Shown here one piece after another: positions 46,352 through 55,137 of a DNA stretch of 64,000 bases. The stretch's first letter is position 1; each line of letters opens with the position of its first letter. The stretch comes from Flavimarina sp. Hel_I_48 (GTDB lineage: Bacteria > Bacteroidota > Bacteroidia > Flavobacteriales > Flavobacteriaceae): positions 1,737,001 to 1,801,000 of the forward strand of contig NZ_JPOL01000002.1 of NCBI RefSeq assembly GCF_000733945.1. Reading direction: 5' to 3'. Under the pieces are notes generated by a model. The model did not search any database, was not told the DNA's origin, and saw only the letters and a list, made by a program, of their open reading frames with translations. The translations under genes were made by a program, and so were the position numbers.

Positions 46352-47845
46352 TCAGAATGTCGTAGGGTGATTTTCCTTCGGAAATGCTACTTTAAAAACA
46401 GTTCCTTTTCCCACTTGTGACGTAAAGGTAATATTTCCACCATAGGTTTCCACAATATTCTTGACCATGGCCAGACCCAGACCCATACCGCTTGATTTTG
46501 TAGTAAACTTGGGCTCAAAAACCAGCGTGGCGTTTTCTTCGCTGATGCCCACACCATTGTCAATCACCAGTAAAAGCACTTTGTCCTTTTCAACTTTAAT
46601 ATCTACGCAAATCTGGGCGTTTTTGACATTTTCAGTCGCCTGAATCGCATTTTTGACCAAATTGGTCACAACCCGGATGAGCTGGGTACGGTCAAATTTT
46701 GCGATTATTTCATCCTTTTCGGCTTTAAAATGAATGTAGGGTTCATTAAAAATATCAAGGGCAAGTTTAGTTACAAAGACAACATTGAGCGTTTCATTCT
46801 GCTGTGCGGGCATTTTTGCATAATTGGAAAAAGCCGAAGCAATATTGCTCATGGTATCGATCTGCTGAATGATCGTGGCGCTGTACTCGTCCAGTTTTTT
46901 CCGAATATCCACATCATTGGGGTCAAAACGCTGCTGAAAACTCTGCACGGTGAGGCGCATGGGCGTAAGCGGATTCTTGATTTCATGTGCCACCTGTTTT
47001 GCCATTTCGCGCCAGGCTTGTTCCCGTTCTCCCTGAGCCAGTTTTGCGGCACTGGTTTCCAGTTCATCAATCATAAGATTGTAAGCGCGAACCAGGTTGC
47101 TGATCTCTTCACTGGCATCGTCAATCTCAATTTTCTGGTTGCGTTTATCAAGCCGTGTCTGGATCATTTTATCGCTTATTGTTTTTAAACTGCGGGTAAT
47201 ATAACGCGACAAAAAGTACGAGAGCGCGATCGCGATAAGCAGCATAAACAGATAGCCTTCCGCCAGGCGGCGCAAAAACTCATCGAGTTCCCGGGTTATA
47301 AAATCATCATCCTGAATATAGGGCAAATTCATGATGGCCAGTGGCTTGAACTGATAATCTGTGATATAGGTGTAAGAGGATTGAAATTTGATCCCATTTT
47401 TAGTCATAGAGGTAATCCACCGTTTGTTTGGTGCGCGATCCATACCATCTAAAATCGCAGCGGCAAGTTTAATGTCTACGGTATCTACGGTAAATCCTTC
47501 TTTTGACTTTAAAAGCAGGTTTCCCTGTAGGTCATAAATGTTTATAGGCAATTCATGAACGTCTGAAATGCGGTATATATCCTGCTTTTCTTTGAGAATA
47601 ATGGGTATTTTTTCCGTGATGACCTCAAAGGAAGTTTTGTTGAGCACATAGGAAATCTCAGCCCTGATCTGATCTTCTTTTCTAAGGAGACGGCTGGTAT
47701 GATAATCTTCTGCCTCTTCCTTATACTGAATAATGGAGATAATCCCTATGAGTATGGATGCTCCAAATATGAGCAGGATCATAGATAGAAAAATACGGGT
47801 ACGCAGCGAAAGTTTATTCCTGTTCATCATTTTCCCAAGCATCAA
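46352..47845 (-). CDS. NtrY-like sensor histidine kinase
   Basis: 497 residues. Two membrane segments (about 18-40 and 197-215) enclose an extracytoplasmic sensor of about 155 residues; a HAMP domain follows (RYITRSLKTISDKM), then the phospho-acceptor His287 in KQVAHEIKNPLTPMR, the N box NLVKNAIQA and G boxes VIDNGVGIS and GMGLGLAMVK. The 'HEIKNPLTPMRL' form is typical of NtrY-type kinases. No response regulator is adjacent, so it is an orphan here. Starts at 47845, 47830 and 47827 are possible; a GGGAAAA upstream favours 47830. It follows the HemJ-like gene by 11 bases. Confidence 0.92.
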   Translation of the reverse strand: MMLGKMMNRNKLSLRTRIFLSMILLIFGASILIGIISIIQYKEEAEDYHTSRLLRKEDQIRAEISYVLNKTSFEVITEKIPIILKEKQDIYRISDVHELPINIYDLQGNLLLKSKEGFTVDTVDIKLAAAILDGMDRAPNKRWITSMTKNGIKFQSSYTYITDYQFKPLAIMNLPYIQDDDFITRELDEFLRRLAEGYLFMLLIAIALSYFLSRYITRSLKTISDKMIQTRLDKRNQKIEIDDASEEISNLVRAYNLMIDELETSAAKLAQGEREQAWREMAKQVAHEIKNPLTPMRLTVQSFQQRFDPNDVDIRKKLDEYSATIIQQIDTMSNIASAFSNYAKMPAQQNETLNVVFVTKLALDIFNEPYIHFKAEKDEIIAKFDRTQLIRVVTNLVKNAIQATENVKNAQICVDIKVEKDKVLLLVIDNGVGISEENATLVFEPKFTTKSSGMGLGLAMVKNIVETYGGNITFTSQVGKGTVFKVAFPKENHPTTF

Positions 47846-47856
47846 AAATCACGCCG

Positions 47857-48405
47857 TTACGCATCTGGATTTTTTTCACGAATGCGTCTATACAAACGAA
47901 TCCCCAGCATCAACAATACCGCAAGCGTAAGTAAACCTACGAGACCATAAATCCAGTTTACCGCACTTTTTGTGATGGCAAGAAATATTACAGCAAAGAG
48001 AATTAGGGTGGCGCCCTCGTTCCAGATACGCATAAATTTAGAGGAATAATTGCCTTCACCGCGCTGTAGTTGTTTAAAAATCTGATGATTCTTAAAATGG
48101 TAGGCAAAAAGCAAAACCACAAAACCGAGTTTGATCTGCATCCACGGAGCTTGAAAAAGCGCGGGATTAAGATAAAGCATCGTGAAAGCAAATATACTGG
48201 TTAACACCATTGAAGGCCAGGTGATGATATACCAGAGCCTTTTTGCCATAAGGGCGAGCTGCTTCCCAAGTATAGATCGCTCTGGTTCTTCTTTTTCGGC
48301 AGCCTCAATCTGATAAATAAAAAGGCGCGGAATATAAAAAAGACCGGCAAACCAGGTTACGATAAAGATAAGATGCAGGGATTTTATGTAGAGGTAATAT
48401 TCCAT
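47857..48405 (-). CDS. HemJ-like protoporphyrinogen oxidase / CopD family membrane protein
   Basis: 182 residues with four membrane segments. The opening YYLYIKSLHLIFIVTWFAGLFYIPRLFIY, with its conserved His and Arg, and RLWYIITWPSMVLTSIFAF are the hallmarks of the HemJ (UPF0093) family, which in many bacteria oxidises protoporphyrinogen IX in heme synthesis. Databases often label the Bacteroidota members only as CopD family. HemJ is favoured on sequence; no other heme gene is nearby. The downstream kinase is 11 bases away, suggesting one message. Confidence 0.82.
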   Translation of the reverse strand: MEYYLYIKSLHLIFIVTWFAGLFYIPRLFIYQIEAAEKEEPERSILGKQLALMAKRLWYIITWPSMVLTSIFAFTMLYLNPALFQAPWMQIKLGFVVLLFAYHFKNHQIFKQLQRGEGNYSSKFMRIWNEGATLILFAVIFLAITKSAVNWIYGLVGLLTLAVLLMLGIRLYRRIREKNPDA

Positions 48406-48485
48406 AGATCAAATATACGTTCAGTTGGTTGATCTTTAAAAGTTCAGAAATATCAAAAAAGCTTCAAATATTCCGAAATATCATT

Positions 48486-48511
48486 AAAAAACCCCGATAA
48501 ATCGGGGTTTT
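48486..48511 (-). terminator. Rho-independent terminator after accC
   Basis: AAAACCCCGAT-AA-ATCGGGGTTTT, a perfect 11-base stem with a run of T on the minus-strand side, directly past the accC stop. Confidence 0.92.
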
Positions 48512-48514
48512 CAG

Positions 48515-49867
48515 TTATTCTTTTACTTCAGGTTTCATTTCGAAAGTTTCCATAAACTTGGTGGTATAATTACCAGCGATATAATCTGGATCATCCATCA
48601 ACTGCCTGTGAAAAGGAATGGTCGTTTTCACGCCTTCAATAACAAACTCATCAAGCGCGCGCTTCATTTTGTTTATGGCTTCCTCTCTGGATTGCGCGGT
48701 CGTGATCAACTTTGCAATCATGGAATCATAATTAGGCGGAATCATATAACCACTGTACACATGCGTGTCTATACGCACACCGTGACCACCCGGCGCATGT
48801 AGGTTTGTGATCCTACCCGGACTTGGCCTAAAATTGTTATAAGGATCTTCAGCATTGATACGACACTCGATAGAATGCAACTGCGGAAGGTAATTCTTAC
48901 CGGAAATAGGCACACCGGCCGCAACGAGTATTTGCTCCCTGATCAAATCGTAATCCACAACCTGTTCTGTAATGGGATGCTCTACCTGAATACGGGTGTT
49001 CATTTCCATAAAGTAGAAATTACGATGTTTATCTACTAAAAATTCAACCGTTCCCGCACCTTCATATTTGATATATTCCGCCGCTTTTACACCGGCTGCA
49101 CCCATTTTTTCACGAAGTTCATCGGTCATGAATGGGGATGGGGTTTCTTCGGTAAGCTTTTGATGTCTGCGCTGTATGGAGCAATCCCTTTCGGAAAGAT
49201 GACAGGCCTTACCGTTGCTGTCCCCTACGATCTGAATTTCTATATGGTGTGGTTCTTCCACAAATTTTTCCATATACATATCATTGTTGCCAAAGGCAGC
49301 AGCAGATTCCTGACGGGCAGAGTCCCATGCTTTGCGCAGGTCTTCTTTTTTCTGTACCGCGCGCATACCTTTACCACCACCACCAGCAGTTGCCTTAAGC
49401 ATTACGGGATAACCTGTTTCTTCAGCAATACGCACACAATCGTCAAAATCTTTTATGATGCCCTCACTACCGGGAACGCAAGGTACCCCAGCCGCTTTCA
49501 TCGTAGCTTTAGCGGTAGCTTTATCACCCATTTTTGCGATCATTTCTGGTGATGCGCCTATGAACTTTATATCGTGTTCTTCACAGATTTTAGAAAACTT
49601 GGCGTTTTCAGAAAGAAAACCGTAACCGGGATGGATTGCGTCTGCATTGGTAATTTCGGCAGCGGCAATAATATTGCTCATTTTGAGGTAAGATTCCGCA
49701 CTGGGCGGTGGGCCTATACAAACGGCTTCATCTGCAAAACGAACGTGAAGGCTCTCTGCATCTGCCGTAGAATAAACCGCGACCGTTTTTATTCCCATTT
49801 CTTTACAGGTGCGTATCACGCGCAGTGCGATCTCCCCGCGATTTGCTATAAGTATCTTTTTGAACAT
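48515..49867 (-). CDS. accC: Acetyl-CoA carboxylase, biotin carboxylase subunit
   Basis: 450 residues, the standard length. Opens [19 protein letters not shown], with ATP-grasp glycine loop [12 protein letters not shown] at about 160, [11 protein letters not shown], and the catalytic segments [13 protein letters not shown] and [15 protein letters not shown]. It carboxylates biotin on AccB using bicarbonate and ATP. The carboxyltransferase genes accA and accD are not in the window. Last gene of the fabH-accB-accC unit. Confidence 0.98.
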   Translation of the reverse strand: MFKKILIANRGEIALRVIRTCKEMGIKTVAVYSTADAESLHVRFADEAVCIGPPPSAESYLKMSNIIAAAEITNADAIHPGYGFLSENAKFSKICEEHDIKFIGASPEMIAKMGDKATAKATMKAAGVPCVPGSEGIIKDFDDCVRIAEETGYPVMLKATAGGGGKGMRAVQKKEDLRKAWDSARQESAAAFGNNDMYMEKFVEEPHHIEIQIVGDSNGKACHLSERDCSIQRRHQKLTEETPSPFMTDELREKMGAAGVKAAEYIKYEGAGTVEFLVDKHRNFYFMEMNTRIQVEHPITEQVVDYDLIREQILVAAGVPISGKNYLPQLHSIECRINAEDPYNNFRPSPGRITNLHAPGGHGVRIDTHVYSGYMIPPNYDSMIAKLITTAQSREEAINKMKRALDEFVIEGVKTTIPFHRQLMDDPDYIAGNYTTKFMETFEMKPEVKE

Positions 49868-49939
49868 GGCTTTATTAAATTGATTAACCCGATGCGTACA
49901 GATCGGGTAGATGGGATACTTCAGTTAAAAATGGAAACC

Positions 49940-50440
49940 TTAAGAAGGATCAACCAAGAACAAAGGCTGATCAAATTCTACGGGTGATGCATCGTCAACT
50001 AAAATTTTCACGATGATACCTTTTACTTCACTTTCAATCTCGTTGAAAAGTTTCATCGCTTCAATAACGCAAAGTACATCGCCATCCTTGATTTTAGAAC
50101 CTACTTCCACAAATGTGGGTTTATCAGGGGCTGGTTTGCGGTAAAATGTACCAATAATAGGCGATTTTATGGTAATATATTTAGAATTATCTGCCTCTTT
50201 GGCTTCAATTGAACCTGACTCCTGTACAGGTGCGCCGGGTTGTGGTTGTGTTGCCTGAGGGACTGCCTGTGCCACCGGTGCTCCCTGCATGGGCACTTGT
50301 TGTAAAAAGGTTGTTTCCCCTTTTTGATCTTCACCGCCAGTCCTAATGGTGATCTTAAAATCATCCATTTCCAGTTTTACTTCACTGGCACCGGATTTTG
50401 CAACGAATTTGATCAAATTCTGAATTTCCTTTAAATCCAT
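49940..50440 (-). CDS. accB: Acetyl-CoA carboxylase biotin carboxyl carrier protein
   Basis: 166 residues. The biotin attachment site is Lys130 in VIEAMKLFNEIESE. The N-terminal helix region (MDLKEIQNLIKFVAKSGASEVKLEM) is followed by a Pro/Gln/Ala-rich linker (about 47-75) and the compact biotinyl domain. It carries carboxybiotin between AccC and the transferase. Spaced 27 bases from fabH and 72 from accC. Confidence 0.98.
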   Translation of the reverse strand: MDLKEIQNLIKFVAKSGASEVKLEMDDFKITIRTGGEDQKGETTFLQQVPMQGAPVAQAVPQATQPQPGAPVQESGSIEAKEADNSKYITIKSPIIGTFYRKPAPDKPTFVEVGSKIKDGDVLCVIEAMKLFNEIESEVKGIIVKILVDDASPVEFDQPLFLVDPS

Positions 50441-50467
50441 AATATTTTAAATTAACAAAGTTGATTT

Positions 50468-51463
50468 TTAACTATTATAGGCCCATTTTAAATATATGGA
50501 ACCCCAGGTAAAGCCGCCACCAAATGCGGCAAAAATTATATTGTCCCCCTTTTTGAAACGCTTTTCATAATCGCTTAGAAGAAGTGGCAAAGTTGCCGAA
50601 GTGGTATTCCCATAACGTTGAATGTTCATGAGCACCTTATCATCTTCTAAATTCATCCGCTTGGCCGTAGCATCTATGATGCGCTTATTTGCTTGATGGG
50701 CAACAAGAAAATCAACATCGCTACTTTCAAGATCATTGCGTTTCATGATGCGCTCTCCCACGTCTGCCATATTGGACACCGCAAATTTAAATACGGTCTT
50801 ACCATCTTGAGTAACAAAATGTTCCCGGTTTGCAACAGTTTCTTCGGTAGGTGGTTTTAGGGAACCTCCAGCTTCAATTTTAAGAAAATTACGTCCTATG
50901 GCATCAGAGCGAAGATACTCGTCCTGAAGGCCTAGTCCCTCTTCATTAGGCTCAAATAACACGGCACCACCACCATCGCCAAAGATAATGCAGGTTGTAC
51001 GGTCTGTATAATCTATTACAGAAGACATCTTATCTGCACCAATGAGCAATATTTTTTTATATCGGCCTGATTCTATAAACGCAGAGGCAGTTGACATGCC
51101 GTATAGAAAACCAGAACAGGCTGCCTGGATATCAAAAGAAAATGCATTTATCGCACCTATCTGTGTGGCAACGTAGGCTGAGGTAGAGGCAACAGGAAGA
51201 TCTGGCGTGGCCGAAGCGAGTAAAACCAAATCAATTTCAGCGGGATCAAGCCCTTTTTTTTCGATTAGGTCCTGAGCTGCCCTAATACCTAAATAAGAAG
51301 TTCCCTTGTCTGGGTCCTTAAGAATCCTACGCTCCTTAATGCCAGTTCTAGAAGTAATCCATTCATCATTTGTCTCCACCATGGATTCTAACATCTCATT
51401 GGTAAGAACATAGTCAGGCACATAAGCACCTACAGCGGTAATAGCTGCCTTGATTTTACTCAT
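50468..51463 (-). CDS. fabH: 3-oxoacyl-ACP synthase III
   Basis: 331 residues. Catalytic triad: Cys116 in QAACSGFLYGM, His in VAHQANKRI at about 252, and Asn in RYGNTTSATLPL at about 282. It starts fatty acid synthesis by condensing acyl-CoA with malonyl-ACP. In this group the gene sits between rpmF and accB; there is no plsX here, unlike in Proteobacteria. It begins a unit after the rpmF terminator. Confidence 0.97.
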   Translation of the reverse strand: MSKIKAAITAVGAYVPDYVLTNEMLESMVETNDEWITSRTGIKERRILKDPDKGTSYLGIRAAQDLIEKKGLDPAEIDLVLLASATPDLPVASTSAYVATQIGAINAFSFDIQAACSGFLYGMSTASAFIESGRYKKILLIGADKMSSVIDYTDRTTCIIFGDGGGAVLFEPNEEGLGLQDEYLRSDAIGRNFLKIEAGGSLKPPTEETVANREHFVTQDGKTVFKFAVSNMADVGERIMKRNDLESSDVDFLVAHQANKRIIDATAKRMNLEDDKVLMNIQRYGNTTSATLPLLLSDYEKRFKKGDNIIFAAFGGGFTWGSIYLKWAYNS

Positions 51464-51654
51464 ATAAAGTCTATTTCTGCGAAAAAAGCGGTTTTTGTAA
51501 AAAAGTGAGTTGGGAAATTACTAAATCTTAGATAAACGCGCTTAATAATTAACTTTTTTCATCTTTTGAGCATGATCTACCCTAAAAATAAATCATTCTA
51601 TAAAATAACCAAAACGATCAATTTACGACAATAAATGACAGATAAACAAATGCC

Positions 51655-51678
51655 GTACTGATCACAGATGATCAGTAC
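51655..51678. repeat. Perfect 10-base inverted repeat upstream of fabH
   Basis: GTACTGATCA-CAGA-TGATCAGTAC, a perfect dyad with a 4-base centre, about 190 bases before the fabH start and 25 bases past the rpmF terminator hairpin. No T run follows on either strand, so it looks more like a protein-binding site than a terminator. Confidence 0.85.
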
Positions 51679-51702
51679 ACACCGTTTAATCCCGTCATTA
51701 AC

Positions 51703-51726
51703 AAAAAAACTCCCAGAATGGGAGTT
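51703..51726 (-). terminator. Rho-independent terminator after rpmF
   Basis: AACTCCCA-GAA-TGGGAGTT followed, on the minus strand, by seven T. It separates DUF177-rpmF from fabH-accB-accC. Confidence 0.9.
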
Positions 51727-51748
51727 GACTCAATTAGTCGTTTGTCAC

Positions 51749-51949
51749 TTAAGCCGCTTCTTCAGCTTCTGCGTTGTCTATAAGCACCTGGCCTCTGTAA
51801 TACAATTTGCCTTCATGCCAGTGTGCACGGTGATACAAATGTGCTTCACCAGTAGTCGCATCTACAGCGATTTTAGGCATGCTCGCCTTATAGTGAGTTC
51901 TTCTTTTATCTCTTCTCGTTTTCGAGACTTTTCTCTTGGGATGTGCCAT
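51749..51949 (-). CDS. rpmF: 50S ribosomal protein L32
   Basis: 66 residues. Opens [20 protein letters not shown], the standard L32 N-terminus, then [18 protein letters not shown]. No cysteine is present, so this is the zinc-independent form. It is 9 bases after the DUF177 gene, a pairing seen in most bacteria. Confidence 0.97.
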   Translation of the reverse strand: MAHPKRKVSKTRRDKRRTHYKASMPKIAVDATTGEAHLYHRAHWHEGKLYYRGQVLIDNAEAEEAA

Positions 51950-51958
51950 CGCCTTTTA

Positions 51959-52507
51959 TTATTTATCTGTTAAAAAATCTTTTAATTTTTCCCAGCGGGG
52001 ATCAATTTCTGAATCATTTTCCTCTTCCGCAGGTTTTACTTTTTTTATGCTTAATTCTTCTAATTTATCCAACATGTCAGACTTTAAAGTTCCATCCTCC
52101 ACTCCGGGATGTATCCTTTTAGCCGGCATTGCCAGTACGATTAGTTCGTATATATATTGCGCCACATTAAATTCATATTCACCGTGGGGTATAATAACGA
52201 TATCTTCAAGCTCGTCGTTGAATTCCTGTCCAAATTTGACCACTAATTTATATGAGGCATCCAGCGGATGGTCATATGGTTCATTAGTCACATCACAATT
52301 GACATTGACCACTCCCCTAGCATCAAATATAAATTCTAACAACGTTGATTTTTTAATGAGCAAGACATCAACAACTATGTCAACCGCATTAAAATCATCA
52401 TACTCATAATTCTTAAAGAACGTATTGTCAATCTTATAATCAAAGGTGTGTTCCCCCTGTTTTAAACCGACAAACTGTATTGTAAAGGCTTTCAAATTAT
52501 TCATCAC
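51959..52507 (-). CDS. DUF177 (YceD) family protein
   Basis: 182 residues. The typical acidic, beta-rich domain with FDARGVVNVNCDVTNEPYDHPLDASY (the 'C-x-R/D-T/C' region) and the C-terminal DPRWEKLKDF closing motif of the family. YceD proteins are linked to ribosome and 23S rRNA maturation through their constant position before rpmF. First gene of the DUF177-rpmF unit. Confidence 0.93.
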   Translation of the reverse strand: MMNNLKAFTIQFVGLKQGEHTFDYKIDNTFFKNYEYDDFNAVDIVVDVLLIKKSTLLEFIFDARGVVNVNCDVTNEPYDHPLDASYKLVVKFGQEFNDELEDIVIIPHGEYEFNVAQYIYELIVLAMPAKRIHPGVEDGTLKSDMLDKLEELSIKKVKPAEEENDSEIDPRWEKLKDFLTDK

Positions 52508-52569
52508 ACTACCGCTTTCCTTGACAATTATTGCAAATACAATGCAATCACCTTATGCTAAGGCGGGTG

Positions 52570-52577
52570 CAAAGATA
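52570..52577 (-). promoter_or_regulatory. Candidate -7 box for DUF177-rpmF
   Basis: Minus-strand TATCTTTG matches TAnnTTTG exactly and lies 62 bases before the DUF177 start; the -33 box is weak (TTTC). Confidence 0.5.
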
Positions 52578-52662
52578 TAATTTTTTATTAAGTGAAAAAT
52601 TATGTGAGCTGTTTTTTTTAATGTTTAAAAGTGCACCTTTTCAAACCCTAAACTATCACCTC

Positions 52663-53742
52663 TTACTCAAAGCGGCCCCTTCTGGATGAAGCTGGTCGTC
52701 TTTTCTGTTTTTGCAGCACATCTTTAGTTAGCTTTTTAAACTCCTTGCGCTTTTTAAAAATACTTATGGCTGTATAGACCGCTTCCTTAAATGAATTGTG
52801 ATCAGCCACCCCTTTACCAGCGATTTCAAAGGCTGTACCATGATCTGGAGAGGTCCTGATCTTGTCAAGGCCTGCCGTAAAGTTGACCCCTTTACCAAAG
52901 GAAAGTGTCTTGAAAGGAATTAAACCCTGATCATGATACGCAGCAATGATAGCATCAAAATTTTTATAATTACCACTTCCGAAGAAACTATCTGCGGCGT
53001 AAGGACCATACGCCAAATCCCCTTTTTCCCGAATTTTTTCCAACGTAGGAATAAGGATCTCTTTGTCTTCCTGACCTATTACACCTCCATCGCCCACGTG
53101 TGGATTTATACCCAGGAAGGCAATTTTTGGCTTTTCTACACCAAAATCCTTTAAAAGCGTATTGTAAATCGTCTTATACTTCTTGTTTATTAAGTCAACT
53201 GTTATTTTTTCGGCCACATCTTTTACAGGTACGTGATCTGTAAGAAGTCCTATTTTAAGGCTTTCGGTGATCATGAACATCAGACTGTCACCCTCTAATT
53301 CCTGGTTAAGGTAATCTGTATGACCGGGAAATTTGAAGTCGTCATCCTGAATATTTGATTTATTGATAGGAGCGGTAACAAGAACATCAATTTCCCCCAT
53401 TTTAAGTGATTTTACGGCAGATTTCAACGATTGAATAGCATACTTGCCGCTCTCTTTAGTTTCTACACCAAAATCAATCTGGGCCTTGTCATCAAAGATA
53501 TTTACAATATTCACCTTACCCTCTAATGCTTCTGCAGCAGTTTTAATTCCCTGAAATTTGATATCGATATCAAAATGTTTCAATAAAAAGCTAATCGTTT
53601 TGGCGGAAGCAAAAAATATAGGGGTACAAAAATCAAGCATGCGTTCATCCTCAAAAGTACGCAGCGCAATCTCGCCACCTATACCGTTAAGATCACCTAT
53701 GCTTATACCTAGTTTAATTTTTTTGTTCTTTATCTTTTTCAT
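52663..53742 (-). CDS. pdxA: 4-hydroxythreonine-4-phosphate dehydrogenase
   Basis: 359 residues from ATG 53742; a TTG four codons upstream is less likely. Family motifs: GISIGDLNGIGGEI at the start, TAPINKSNIQ, FPGHTDYLNQ, LGINPHVGDGGVIG and AAYHDQGLIPFKTL. It acts in the DXP-independent-of-PLP-salvage route to pyridoxal phosphate. The tail KRRPASSRRGRFE is basic and extends slightly beyond the usual end. It is upstream of DUF177, with a 155-base gap that holds that unit's own promoter. Confidence 0.96.
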   Translation of the reverse strand: MKKIKNKKIKLGISIGDLNGIGGEIALRTFEDERMLDFCTPIFFASAKTISFLLKHFDIDIKFQGIKTAAEALEGKVNIVNIFDDKAQIDFGVETKESGKYAIQSLKSAVKSLKMGEIDVLVTAPINKSNIQDDDFKFPGHTDYLNQELEGDSLMFMITESLKIGLLTDHVPVKDVAEKITVDLINKKYKTIYNTLLKDFGVEKPKIAFLGINPHVGDGGVIGQEDKEILIPTLEKIREKGDLAYGPYAADSFFGSGNYKNFDAIIAAYHDQGLIPFKTLSFGKGVNFTAGLDKIRTSPDHGTAFEIAGKGVADHNSFKEAVYTAISIFKKRKEFKKLTKDVLQKQKRRPASSRRGRFE

Positions 53743-53806
53743 AACCTGCAGCAATTTTTCAAACTTTACCAGACCAGAATAGTCTTAAAATTCTAATGGT
53801 AATGCC

Positions 53807-53814
53807 TAGCTTTG
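53807..53814 (+). promoter_or_regulatory. Candidate -7 box for ribE
   Basis: TAGCTTTG matches TAnnTTTG exactly, 30 bases before the ribE ATG. Confidence 0.55.
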
Positions 53815-53819
53815 TGAAG

Positions 53820-53827
53820 CAAAAGTA
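53820..53827 (-). promoter_or_regulatory. Candidate -7 box for pdxA
   Basis: On the minus strand TACTTTTG matches TAnnTTTG exactly. It lies 5 bases from the ribE box on the opposite strand, so the two genes may share a compact back-to-back promoter region. Confidence 0.5.
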
Positions 53828-53844
53828 ACTAAATAAAGACAACT

Positions 53845-54435
53845 ATGTTTACTGGAATAATCGAAGATTTAGGACAGGTGAGTCAACTGGAGCAGGAAGG
53901 TGGGAATTTAAATATTACCGTTACAAGTAAACTGACCCCAGATTTAAAAATAGACCAAAGTGTAGCTCACAATGGGGTGTGTCTTACGGTCGTGAACATT
54001 GAAGGAAAACGCTATACGGTAACTGCAATAGAAGAAACGCTTCAAAAAACCAATTTAAACACTTTAGAAACTGGTGATGTGATTAACCTGGAACGCGCGA
54101 TGATCATGGGCGCCCGTCTGGACGGTCATATGGTGCAAGGCCATGTAGACCAGACCGGGACCGTAACCAGTGTTGAAGAAAAGGATGGAAGCTGGATCTT
54201 TAGTATCACTTACGATAGTGCACTGGGCAACCTGACCATAGAAAAAGGTTCAATAACAATCAATGGTGTAAGCCTTACAGTAATAAACACTAAAAAAGAT
54301 GGGTTTAGCGTAGCAATTATACCGTATACATTTGCCCATACCACCTTTAAAGAATTAAAAGCAGGAGAAACAGTAAATCTTGAATTTGACGTTATAGGAA
54401 AATATGTGAGCAGGTTTATGTCTTTGAAAGACTAA
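53845..54435 (+). CDS. ribE: Riboflavin synthase, alpha subunit
   Basis: 196 residues. Starts MFTGIIEDLGQVSQLE, the hallmark of the family, and contains two lumazine-binding repeats (about 1-90 and 95-190), each with the G-A-R-L/N-G-V-S/C pattern (VAHNGVCLTV, GARLDGHMVQGHVDQTG, SITINGVSLTVI). It converts two 6,7-dimethyl-8-ribityllumazine molecules to riboflavin. Its end overlaps the end of a small convergent gene by 20 bases. Confidence 0.97.
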   Translation: MFTGIIEDLGQVSQLEQEGGNLNITVTSKLTPDLKIDQSVAHNGVCLTVVNIEGKRYTVTAIEETLQKTNLNTLETGDVINLERAMIMGARLDGHMVQGHVDQTGTVTSVEEKDGSWIFSITYDSALGNLTIEKGSITINGVSLTVINTKKDGFSVAIIPYTFAHTTFKELKAGETVNLEFDVIGKYVSRFMSLKD

Positions 54436-54637
54436 GCGATTTTTTGATCCAGTAGTAGATCCCAAGTCCCATGCCCATTGTAAAAAGGATCCATATATGA
54501 TCATCTATAGGTAACTGTAGTCCTGGAGGTGGGGGCGCATTTTCGGGTGGTGGAGGTGCGTTTTGAGCACTCGTATAGGTTCCTCCATAAAGAAAGAAAA
54601 TCACAGTTAACAATACAAACTTTAATTTAAGAACCAT
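54416..54637 (-). CDS. Small exported Pro-rich protein with C-terminal sorting-type tail
   Basis: 73 residues. Signal peptide (FVLLTVIFFLYGGTYTSAQ), then a short mature part of two PPPP runs (NAPPPPENAPPPPG), then LPIDDHIWILFTMGMGLGIYY and a basic end (WIKKSLSLSKT). The order 'P-I-D motif, single hydrophobic helix, basic tail' is what sorting signals of the PEP-CTERM kind look like, and recalls the PID-CTERM tails of Flavobacteriia. It overlaps the 3' end of ribE on the other strand by 20 bases. No sorting enzyme is visible in the window. Confidence 0.75.
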   Translation of the reverse strand: MVLKLKFVLLTVIFFLYGGTYTSAQNAPPPPENAPPPPGLQLPIDDHIWILFTMGMGLGIYYWIKKSLSLSKT

Positions 54638-55137
54638 TTTAATTTTTCTGCACTGATTACGACAAAAAATGTCGCTTTAATATTAATATGGTGATTCAAT
54701 TGGAAATATACAATTGATTATAATAGTTATGATCAACCATATTTAACAAAATATTTACATTAGCAAATATAATTCACACGTATCGAAAAATGGCATTTTA
54801 TCGATATAATACGTCTTTGGACTGTTAAATTTCCTTCGAAACCTGTTAATTGGATGCTTTATACCAAAATTTAGAACAACTTTCTAAGCACTTTTTAAAT
54901 AGAATTTGGTCTCGAAATTAACAAATCCTATACATCCTTTCAAACTAATCAAATTTTTTGATTAATTAAAATATAATACGGTATCCCACTGAATATTAGT
55001 TGGGTTACCGAAGATTTCCATTGAACAATCGTACATGTTGCTGCTCAATTTCTAGCCAGGGATCCTGTTATGAGCAAATCAAACGAATGCTAGAAGTATA
55101 CAAATATGTTAACCATGTTGCGAATTTCAAAACTCAA
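54638..55137. other. AT-rich gap of 500 bases
   Basis: No coding frame recognised. It holds the AT-rich palindrome TAATCAAA-TTT-TTTGATTA (54946-54964) and a hairpin CGGTATCCCA / TGGGTTACCG (54980-55009, one mismatch). The latter, followed by a T-rich stretch on the minus strand, is a candidate terminator for the hybrid regulator gene. Confidence 0.5.

Noticed and set aside
53742..53754. TTG start for pdxA four codons upstream
   Set aside because: The ATG at 53742 is the stronger codon and fits the family's N-terminus; no ribosome binding site favours the TTG.
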